From Chloroflexota bacterium (GTDB lineage: Bacteria; Chloroflexota; Anaerolineae; B4-G1; DUEL01): a stretch of 5,784 nucleotides of DNA. The stretch covers positions 1-5,784 of the forward strand of contig JAGHZG010000125.1 in the NCBI GenBank assembly GCA_017743275.1, read 5' to 3'. Numbering within the stretch: the stretch's first letter is position 1; each line of letters begins with the position of its first letter. Both the position numbers and the translations under genes were made by a program. The notes under the pieces were generated by a model that saw nothing but the letters and a program-made list of their open reading frames with translations, did no database searches and had not been told where the DNA came from. Positions 1-4,427 of this stretch are shown one piece after another.

Positions 1-53
1 CCCCACCCCCGCCGCCTGCGGCGGGCGGCGAAGCCGCTGGGGGAGAGGTGAGG
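1..53. repeat. GC-rich inverted-repeat element, copy 1 (left end outside window)
   Basis: These 53 bp match 901-953 with one difference (A at 46, G at 946). The element has an inner hairpin GCGGC-GAA-GCCGC at 25-37 and a tight palindrome GCCGC-CT-GCGGC at 11-22. The right arm (GGGGGAGAGGTGAGG, 39-53) would pair with a CCTCACCCC-type left arm, part of which lies before the window. It ends 17 bp before the permease start codon. The purine-rich right arm resembles a Shine-Dalgarno sequence but is too far from the ATG to be a convincing one. It is probably a dispersed REP/MITE-like element; the family is not identified. Confidence 0.85.
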
Positions 54-70
54 CTCACCCTTCTGGCACA

Positions 71-886
71 ATGAACGTCATCCAACATCTTCAAGAACTC
101 TGGCAGTACCGGGACCTGGTCCGTAACCTGGTGGTCCGGGACCTGAAGGCCCGCTACAAGAACTCCATCCTGGGGGTGGCCTGGTCGTGGGTCAACCCCT
201 TGATAATGATGGTTGTCTACACCGTCGTCTTCAACATTCTGGCGGGGCGCTCCAACCTCCCCAACTACCCGGTCTTCATCCTCTGTGCCCTGTTGCCCTG
301 GAACTTCTTCGCCAGCGCCATCTCCCAGGCGACCAACAGCATCGTGGACGCCGCGCCCCTGGTCAAAAAAGTCTACTTCCCTCGCGAGGTGCTCCCCATT
401 TCCGCCGTACTGAGCAATATGGTCCACTTCCTCATCTCCCTCCCCGTCTTCTTCCTGCTGGCCCTGGCGATGGGGAATCCGGTGACCCCCTGGGCCCTGA
501 TGTTCCCGGTCACCCTGCTGATCCAGGTGATGTTCACAGTCGGTGTCGGCTTCACCACGGCCACACTGAACGTTTTCTACCGGGATACCCGGCTGATTAT
601 GGACGTGCTCCTGCTGGCCTGGTTCTTCCTCACCCCTATCTTCTACCCCCTCACCACGGTGCCGGAGCAGTACGTGCTCTGGGGAGTCTCCATAAACGTG
701 CGCGCCTGGCTCCTGCGCCTGAACCCTATGGCCTCCATCATCTCCTCATACCGGGACCTCCTGTACTGGGGGACATCCACTGCATGGGATTTCCTCCTGC
801 GAACCGCCGTCACCTCATTGATTGTCCTGGTCATCGGCTACCTGATCTTCCTGCGGTATAGCCCCCGGTTTGGGGAAGAGGTGTAG
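71..886 (+). CDS. ABC-2 type transporter permease, polysaccharide/polyol phosphate export family
   Basis: This is the membrane subunit of an ABC exporter of the Wzm/TagG/KpsM type, which moves lipid-linked polysaccharide or teichoic-acid-like polymers out across the cytoplasmic membrane using a separate ATPase. The 271 aa match the usual family length (about 255-275). The N-terminal cytoplasmic motif RDLKARYKNSILG (about 23-35) is typical of the family. Six hydrophobic segments follow, near residues 35-56, 66-88, 108-135, 141-168, 175-193 and 242-262. The loop with LVKKVYFPREVLPIS (about 97-111) and the NVFYRDTR motif (167-174) are also family-typical. ATG 71 is the only plausible start, and no good ribosome binding site precedes it. 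No ATP-binding partner gene follows; it may lie upstream of the window or elsewhere. The substrate cannot be told from the sequence. The gene is bracketed by the 1-53 and 896-953 repeats. Confidence 0.92.
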   Translation: MNVIQHLQELWQYRDLVRNLVVRDLKARYKNSILGVAWSWVNPLIMMVVYTVVFNILAGRSNLPNYPVFILCALLPWNFFASAISQATNSIVDAAPLVKKVYFPREVLPISAVLSNMVHFLISLPVFFLLALAMGNPVTPWALMFPVTLLIQVMFTVGVGFTTATLNVFYRDTRLIMDVLLLAWFFLTPIFYPLTTVPEQYVLWGVSINVRAWLLRLNPMASIISSYRDLLYWGTSTAWDFLLRTAVTSLIVLVIGYLIFLRYSPRFGEEV

Positions 887-895
887 TTCGGACTT

Positions 896-953
896 CCTCA
901 CCCCACCCCCGCCGCCTGCGGCGGGCGGCGAAGCCGCTGGGGGAGGGGTGAGG
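896..953. repeat. GC-rich inverted-repeat element, copy 2 (complete)
   Basis: This is the complete 58-bp copy of the element at 1-53. The outer arms CCTCACCCCACCCCC (896-910) and GGGGGAGGGGTGAGG (939-953) are 15 bp with one mismatch. Inside are GCCGC-CT-GCGGC (911-922) and GCGGC-GAA-GCCGC (925-937). It begins nine bases after the permease stop codon. The RNA could fold into a strong hairpin, so it might attenuate or terminate transcription, but there is no U-tract. No transposase gene or target duplication is visible. Confidence 0.88.
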
Positions 954-964
954 CCAAACCGTTA

Positions 965-1004
965 TCAGCAAGTCTGCAAGTGGGCAAGTGGGCAAATTCG
1001 CAAG
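965..1004. repeat. Tandem array of five 8-bp units (consensus TNNGCAAG)
   Basis: The units are TCAGCAAG, TCTGCAAG, TGGGCAAG, TGGGCAAA and TTCGCAAG, directly adjacent and without spacers. This resembles the short tandemly repeated repetitive (STRR) sequences described in cyanobacteria, which are mostly heptamers; similar arrays occur in other bacteria. The GTG start codon of the downstream gene (988-990) spans units three and four, so the first five codons and part of the sixth are repeat sequence. Confidence 0.85.
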
Positions 1005-2649
1005 GATAACAGTCAGTTCTCTCCTCCTGTTGGCCTGCATAGCGACAGGACTGACCGGCTGGCCAACGCCAACGGCTCCGCCGACCCCACCCCCTACTGA
1101 CCTCTCCATCGTCCCTGAGGACGTCGTCCTCTACCCGCTGCCCGCTCCGGGCCCAGGGGGACGGTGGTTCTTCTACCGGGGCGACCGGATTTCCTTTGAT
1201 ATCACCCCGCGCCATCTGGGCGCCATCCAGCCCCAGGACCTGACCGTCCGCATCTACCGTCTGAGAGGGACGGAGCGGGAAGTCCTGGCGGAAGGGGCCG
1301 TCGGGTATCCGACCTTTGACGGGGTGCCGCGTGCCCGCCTGACATGGGCATGGGACACGCGGGACGCCGGGGGGCGGGAGACCCTGGTGGTCCACCTGGA
1401 CCCTGACGACCGCGTACACGCGGGGGACGAGGACCCGACCAACAACGTAGTCACGCTGACCGTCCGGTTCATCGCCGACGCCGCCCGCCCGGTCCCCGAG
1501 GCCGCTGCCACCTGGGCGACGACGACCACCGACTGCTGCGTCATCCACTACCTGACCTGTACCCGCGCCGAACGAGACCTGTCTATGCTGACAGATGCTG
1601 CCAACCGTGCTGTCGCCTTCGCTCAGGACCGTCTGGGGACCCGACTGGCGTCGCCGTTGCAGGTGTACTTCATCGGGCGGGTGCTGGGGCAGGGGGGATA
1701 TGCCCGGGAAGGCATCGTCCTCTCCTATCCGGACCGGGCCTATGTGGGGCTGGACCTGGAAATGGTCCTCCGCCACGAGGCCGTACACGTGCTGGATATC
1801 TCCCTCATAGGGCCGGCGACGCCATCTCTCCTGCGGGAAGGGCTGGCGGTATGGGTCGCCGGGGGCCACTACCGACCCGAATCCATCCCCGCCCGGGCCG
1901 GGGCGCTGATCCGCCTGAATGGGTACATCCCACTGGCACAACTGGCGGAAGATTTCTACCGCCACCAGCACGAAATCGGTTATCTGGAAGCGGCCGCTCT
2001 GGTTGCCTATCTGGTGGAGACCTACGGCTGGGACAGGTTTCTGGCCTTTTACCGTCAATCCGGCGAGGCCGCCGATATGCCGCCCGCCGACGCGCTGGAC
2101 CGGGCGCTGCGCGGTTCCTTTGGCGTCGGGCTGGAAGAGACGGAGTCGGCCTTTTATGCCTGGTTATCCAGCCAGCCCACTACCCCCGAGCAGGCGCGGG
2201 ACCTGGAACTGACCGTTCGTCTCTTTGACGCCATCCGCCGCTACCAGCAAACCCTGGACCCGCCAGCGTACTTTTTGAGTGGCTGGTTTCCGGACCCCGC
2301 GGAGGGGAAGCGACAGGGGATTGTCGCCGACTTTCTCCGAAGCCCGCGCGCTGTGCGCGCCGTCGCCATAGAATTGCTGTTCACCGCGGCCCAGGAATCG
2401 CTCCGCCGGGGCGCGCTGGATCAGGCTGCCATTCTGATAGAGGGAGCGGAACGGGCGCTGGACGGGGATTTCTCCACGCCGCCGGCATCGGAGTACCTGG
2501 CCATCGCACGGGCCGTCGCCGCGCGGGGCGGCGAGGCCCAACGGGTAGAAATGGAAGGGGAGAGAGCCTACGTCTGGGTCACCCTTCGGGAAGACGCCGC
2601 CGCCTGCTCCGCCCCTCAGATGTGGGTACTGCAGACCACGGACCACTGA
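988..2649 (+). CDS. Putative lipoprotein zinc metallopeptidase (gluzincin, peptidase MA-like)
   Basis: The 553-aa product probably hydrolyses peptides on the outer face of the membrane. Residues 1-17 form a short signal peptide ending in a lipobox-like LLAC with Cys17 as the candidate lipidated residue, followed by a Thr/Pro-rich linker (about 25-38). Residues about 41-161 look like an Ig-like/CARDB-type beta domain, ending DPTNNVVTLTV. Residues about 185-395 are the peptidase domain: HEAVH at 263-267 (zinc ligands H263 and H267, catalytic E264) and REGLA with E284 as the likely third ligand, as in gluzincins. The C-terminal 150 residues are mostly helical, with a TPR-like stretch near 475-492. 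The GTG start has no ribosome binding site and lies in the 8-bp array. It is the first usable start after an in-frame stop at 949 and gives a complete signal peptide. The stop codon lies in the 7-bp array. The natural substrate is unknown. Confidence 0.8.
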   Translation: MGKFARITVSSLLLLACIATGLTGWPTPTAPPTPPPTDLSIVPEDVVLYPLPAPGPGGRWFFYRGDRISFDITPRHLGAIQPQDLTVRIYRLRGTEREVLAEGAVGYPTFDGVPRARLTWAWDTRDAGGRETLVVHLDPDDRVHAGDEDPTNNVVTLTVRFIADAARPVPEAAATWATTTTDCCVIHYLTCTRAERDLSMLTDAANRAVAFAQDRLGTRLASPLQVYFIGRVLGQGGYAREGIVLSYPDRAYVGLDLEMVLRHEAVHVLDISLIGPATPSLLREGLAVWVAGGHYRPESIPARAGALIRLNGYIPLAQLAEDFYRHQHEIGYLEAAALVAYLVETYGWDRFLAFYRQSGEAADMPPADALDRALRGSFGVGLEETESAFYAWLSSQPTTPEQARDLELTVRLFDAIRRYQQTLDPPAYFLSGWFPDPAEGKRQGIVADFLRSPRAVRAVAIELLFTAAQESLRRGALDQAAILIEGAERALDGDFSTPPASEYLAIARAVAARGGEAQRVEMEGERAYVWVTLREDAAACSAPQMWVLQTTDH

Positions 2650-2674
2650 CCACCGACCAATGACCACGGACCAC
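2633..2674. repeat. Tandem array of six 7-bp units (NGACCAC)
   Basis: Six contiguous units of seven bases read AGACCAC, GGACCAC, TGACCAC, CGACCAA, TGACCAC and GGACCAC. The third unit supplies the TGA stop of the metallopeptidase gene, so the last protein residues (about TTDH) are encoded by repeat DNA. The heptad period matches cyanobacterial STRR sequences. A related array lies in the opposite orientation at 2875-2909. Confidence 0.9.
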
Positions 2675-2685
2675 GGAGTACTTTA

Positions 2686-2706
2686 CAGGCTGACAGCCTG
2701 CGCTAC
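2686..2706. repeat. Dispersed hairpin repeat, short copy (related to 4346-4394)
   Basis: A perfect 6-bp stem CAGGCT/AGCCTG with loop GAC occupies 2686-2700 and is followed by CGCTAC. The 10-mer CCTGCGCTAC (2697-2706) recurs at 4385-4394, with its complement at 4346-4355. Both sites have a CAGGC...GCCTGC hairpin in the same arrangement, so they look like members of one repeat family. Confidence 0.65.
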
Positions 2707-2874
2707 CGTTGTCGTAACTACGCCGATTGAAATCATCCTCCCTGGGCACTTCGTGCCCATTGTTGGCCTCCGCCGACAACCCTTATGGGCGCGTCTGAGA
2801 GACCTGGTCGGCGAAGGCCGACCATCGGCCGCAGGCCCAAGAGGGGTGACTTCAGTCAGCGCACAGTTACCCCT
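2707..2874. other. Gene-free hairpin island
   Basis: I see no credible coding sequence here. Small hairpins follow one another: TGGGCAC-TTC-GTGCCCA at 2743-2759 (perfect); an 8-bp stem with one G-T wobble and loop CTCC at 2760-2779; TGGTCGGC-GAAG-GCCGACCA at 2805-2824 (perfect); and a weak TGAC-TTCA-GTCA at 2847-2858. The stems differ in sequence, but the loops share a TTC/CTTC-like core; the third shows it on the - strand. The whole is framed by the two opposed 7-bp arrays. It may be a cluster of repeat hairpins, a structured RNA, or a 5'/3' regulatory region; the sequence alone does not decide. Confidence 0.7.
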
Positions 2875-2909
2875 TGTCGTCTGTCGTCTGTGGTCTGTCG
2901 TCCGTCGTC
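2875..2909. repeat. Tandem array of five 7-bp units (TGTCGTC), inverted relative to 2633-2674
   Basis: The units read TGTCGTC, TGTCGTC, TGTGGTC, TGTCGTC and CGTCGTC. On the opposite strand they read GACGACN/GACCACN, the same heptad family as the array at 2633-2674. The two arrays therefore face each other across about 200 bp and could pair imperfectly. The array ends four bases before the -35 box of the next gene's promoter. Confidence 0.88.
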
Positions 2910-2913
2910 CTGC

Positions 2914-2942
2914 TTGACACCCCCTCTGGTTTATGCTATCAT
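2914..2942 (+). promoter_or_regulatory. Sigma70-type promoter with extended -10
   Basis: A perfect -35 hexamer TTGACA (2914-2919) is followed by a 17-bp spacer and TATCAT (2937-2942), which differs from TATAAT at one position. TGC directly before the -10 gives an extended -10 element. Transcription would start near 2949, giving a leader of roughly 29 nt before the ATG at 2978. This is the clearest promoter in the window and makes the MBL gene its own transcription unit. Confidence 0.85.
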
Positions 2943-2977
2943 CCCTTCAGATTCTCCCACCACAGGCAGGCACAGAT

Positions 2978-3814
2978 ATGCTACAGGAACGGGTCTCCGC
3001 CGACATCTACCTCTTTACCAGTGACCTGTACACCCAGGTGACCGCGGGCGTCATCGTGACCCCCGCCGGGGCCGTTCTGGTAGATACCCTTCCCTTCCCC
3101 ATAGAGACCCAGGCTATTCTTCAGTTTATCTCCCGCCGTGCGACGAGCCTCCGGTACATCATCTACACCCACTACCACGCCGACCATATCTACGGGGCCA
3201 GTCTGTTTCCCGACGTTCCCATCATTGCCCATGCGCGGTGTCGCCAGCACCTGCTGGAATCGGGGGAAGAAGGATTGGAAGCTGCCCGCACCGAAGCGCC
3301 GGACCTGTTAGAGAACGTCGTCATTCGCCTCCCCGACATCACCCTGGACGGTGGAGAGATGCTCCTCTCCCTGGGCGGGAAGACGCTGCGTATTTTTGAG
3401 ACCCCCGGCCACTCCGACGATGGCATATCCATCTACGTGGAGGAGGACCTGGTCCTCTTCGCTGGCGACGCGATGATGCCCATCCCTACTATTGTGGACG
3501 GCGACCCAGAGGTGCTGATGCAGTCGCTCCGGAAAATCCAGGCCACCGAGCCCGAAACCATTGTCCAGGGACACGGCGAGGTCATCCTGCGAGGAGAAGT
3601 CAAAGACGCTCTGAAGACCAATCTGGCGTACCTGGAGACCATCCAGCGGATTGCGGCGGAGGCGGTGGCCAACGAACGGCGTCGGGCCACGCTCCTGAAG
3701 ACCGACGTGGAGAAGTGTGGCGTTCCGCGCGTGGCTCTGAACGGAGAGGCCCCCCGTCTCCACGCGGCGAACCTGCGCACCCTCTACAACCGACTGGCCG
3801 CGGATCGGGAATAA
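2978..3814 (+). CDS. MBL-fold metallo-hydrolase
   Basis: The 278-aa product is a cytoplasmic metallo-beta-lactamase-fold hydrolase with no signal peptide. All binuclear metal-site residues are visible: the THYHADH motif (H65, H67, D69, H70), TPGHSDD (H145), FAGD (D164) and QGHGE (H199). The N-terminal beta strands (VTAGVIVTPAGAVLVDT, about 21-37) are typical of the fold. The last 75 residues form a helical C-terminal extension containing CGVPRVALNG. An in-frame ATG at 2933 lies between the -35 and -10 boxes of the promoter and cannot be in the transcript, so ATG 2978 is preferred; a weak AGGCAGG lies seven bases upstream of it. The family covers glyoxalase II-like, lactonase-like and other hydrolases, and the substrate cannot be assigned. 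The gene precedes the DnaA-box region. Confidence 0.9.
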   Translation: MLQERVSADIYLFTSDLYTQVTAGVIVTPAGAVLVDTLPFPIETQAILQFISRRATSLRYIIYTHYHADHIYGASLFPDVPIIAHARCRQHLLESGEEGLEAARTEAPDLLENVVIRLPDITLDGGEMLLSLGGKTLRIFETPGHSDDGISIYVEEDLVLFAGDAMMPIPTIVDGDPEVLMQSLRKIQATEPETIVQGHGEVILRGEVKDALKTNLAYLETIQRIAAEAVANERRRATLLKTDVEKCGVPRVALNGEAPRLHAANLRTLYNRLAADRE

Positions 3815-3847
3815 CCCCATAGAGCGCGGAAATCAAGAGAACATGCC

Positions 3848-3866
3848 AGTCACTTGGGAAGTGACT
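3848..3866. terminator. Perfect hairpin 33 bp after the MBL stop, possible terminator
   Basis: AGTCACTT (3848-3855) and AAGTGACT (3859-3866) form a perfect 8-bp stem with loop GGG. The position fits a transcription end for the MBL gene, but there is no U-tract and the stem is only moderately GC-rich. It could instead be a protein-binding palindrome at the edge of the candidate origin. Confidence 0.4.
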
Positions 3867-3898
3867 CACGTTCAGAAGAGAAAATTCCGGGTTTGTCC

Positions 3899-3940
3899 GA
3901 ATCTATTCGTGTTCATCTATGCCCTGTTTCTAAATCTATA
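3899..3940. other. AT-rich segment with three ATCTAT repeats, possible DNA unwinding element
   Basis: 14 of 42 bases are G or C (33%), far below the surrounding genes. ATCTAT occurs at 3901-3906, 3915-3920 and 3934-3939 in the same orientation. The E. coli oriC 13-mers (GATCTNTTNTTTT) carry a similar ATCT core, but these repeats are shorter and the resemblance is only suggestive. The segment ends 30 bp before the first DnaA box, a reasonable place for an unwinding element. Confidence 0.45.
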
Positions 3941-3970
3941 GGTCCTTCGTCGTCATAGAGATTGTGCATT

Positions 3971-3979
3971 TGTGGATAA
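3971..3979 (-). promoter_or_regulatory. DnaA box (perfect, reverse orientation)
   Basis: TGTGGATAA is the exact complement of TTATCCACA, the high-affinity DnaA box. It sits at the right edge of the AT-rich segment and points opposite to the triplet at 4172-4221. The preceding bases (TTGTGCATT) show only a poor second box. Confidence 0.75.
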
Positions 3980-4043
3980 CTGAACAAGGATGCCAGAGAG
4001 CCCCCACACCTTGGGGAACTCCATCGCGCCGGGCATACCTGTG

Positions 4044-4083
4044 GGGGGATCCTGTTCCCGGAGAATCCCCAGGGATCGGGGAT
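4044..4083. repeat. Cluster of GGGGAT inverted and direct motifs
   Basis: GGGGAT occurs at 4045-4050 and 4078-4083, with ATCCCC at 4065-4070 between them and GGGAT at 4072-4076. The central ATCCCC can pair with either outer GGGGAT: six-bp stems with a 14-nt loop to the left or a 7-nt loop to the right. It lies between the lone reverse DnaA box and the DnaA-box triplet. Its role is unknown; it may be a secondary protein-binding site within the candidate origin. Confidence 0.5.
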
Positions 4084-4171
4084 AGATAGAGGGACATGCA
4101 CGGATAACCTTGTAGAATCCGGGTGTCCGATGGAGGAGCGCCCTGAGAGAGGCGGGGAAGAACCTCCGGAA

Positions 4172-4221
4172 ATATCCACAGTCTGCGGGAGTTATCCACA
4201 GAAATCAGTGGGTTATCCACA
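4172..4221 (+). promoter_or_regulatory. Three direct DnaA boxes spaced 20-21 bp apart
   Basis: ATATCCACA (4172-4180, one mismatch), TTATCCACA (4192-4200) and TTATCCACA (4213-4221) are all in the same orientation, with start-to-start distances of 20 and 21 bp. That is two helical turns, placing the boxes on one face of the DNA as expected for cooperative DnaA binding. Two exact 9-mers plus a near match within 50 bp are very unlikely by chance in GC-rich DNA. Confidence 0.78.
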
Positions 4222-4304
4222 TTCGGTGGCTCCGCAGGGCACGGACGGGGTCATATCTGGGGGCGGGAGGAAGACCGACGGACAGGAATAGGGGGTGTGG
4301 ATGG

Positions 4305-4313
4305 TGTGAATAC
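4305..4313 (-). promoter_or_regulatory. Weak DnaA box (one mismatch, reverse orientation)
   Basis: TGTGAATAC is the complement of GTATTCACA, one mismatch from TTATNCACA. The adjacent TGTGGATGG (4296-4304, complement CCATCCACA, two mismatches) could be a further weak site. Both are speculative taken alone. Confidence 0.35.
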
Positions 4314-4345
4314 CGCGGGGAAATTCCTCGGAGCGAACAGATGAT

Positions 4346-4394
4346 GTAGCGCAGGCCGTTCGCCTGCACATACAAGCCGCCGGGCCTGCGCTAC
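4346..4394. repeat. Inverted-repeat hairpin element in the ade leader
   Basis: Perfect 12-bp arms GTAGCGCAGGCC (4346-4357) and GGCCTGCGCTAC (4383-4394) are separated by 25 bp. The left arm can also form a smaller hairpin, GCAGGC (4351-4356) with GCCTGC (4362-4367) around CGTTC. The two folds exclude each other. It shares CCTGCGCTAC with 2697-2706, which points to a dispersed repeat. It ends 22 bases before the ade ribosome binding site. Confidence 0.75.
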
Positions 4395-4415
4395 GGATGT
4401 AGATGAATCCCCCTC

Positions 4416-4423
4416 AGGAGGTG
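4416..4423 (+). promoter_or_regulatory. Strong Shine-Dalgarno site of ade
   Basis: AGGAGGTG lies with its AGGAGG core six bases before ATG 4428. It is the only near-consensus ribosome binding site in the window and fixes the ade start. Confidence 0.88.
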
Positions 4424-4427
4424 CCGA

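Larger units (their letters stand above)
3899..4313. other. oriC: Candidate replication origin (oriC) or DnaA-binding locus
   Basis: This stretch lies in the 613-bp gene-free region 3815-4427. It contains three perfect DnaA boxes (one on the - strand, two on the + strand), one box with a single mismatch, one weaker box, and an AT-rich segment on the left. The clustering, the gene-free setting and the local drop in GC are what a bacterial oriC shows. The usual dnaA, dnaN or rpmH neighbours are absent, so a DnaA-titrating or reactivating site (datA- or DARS-like), or a plasmid-type origin, remains possible. Confidence 0.6.

Noticed and set aside
896..953. Rho-independent terminator after the permease
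   Set aside because: The inverted repeat is strong, but no T-run follows and the same element also precedes the gene, so it is better described as a repeat.
1..953. Insertion sequence or composite transposon around the permease
   Set aside because: No transposase is encoded between the copies and no target-site duplication can be seen; only the repeat arrangement is supported.
898..2058. Long open frame of 386 codons on the - strand
   Set aside because: It is antisense to the metallopeptidase gene, has low-complexity Gly/Arg/Pro-rich composition and no recognisable domain, and its end runs through the octamer array. A high-GC shadow frame.
2633..2909. CRISPR array
   Set aside because: The repeats are 7 bp and contiguous without spacers, unlike CRISPR repeats of about 23-40 bp separated by unique spacers; no cas gene is present.
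2660..2917. Open frame of 85 codons on the + strand in the hairpin island
   Set aside because: Its start lies in one heptad array and its end in the other, and the middle is hairpin sequence. No ribosome binding site and no family resemblance.
2933..2977. Upstream ATG extension of the MBL gene
   Set aside because: This ATG lies in the promoter spacer just before the -10 box, upstream of the expected transcript start, and the added residues do not resemble the family N-terminus.
4222..4415. Purine riboswitch or promoter for ade
   Set aside because: No purine aptamer core and no convincing -35/-10 pair were seen. The hairpins there fit a dispersed repeat better.
3815..4427. Small gene or tRNA in the region before ade
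   Set aside because: Open frames here are short, on the - strand, and overlap the DnaA boxes. No tRNA cloverleaf or other RNA gene was recognised.
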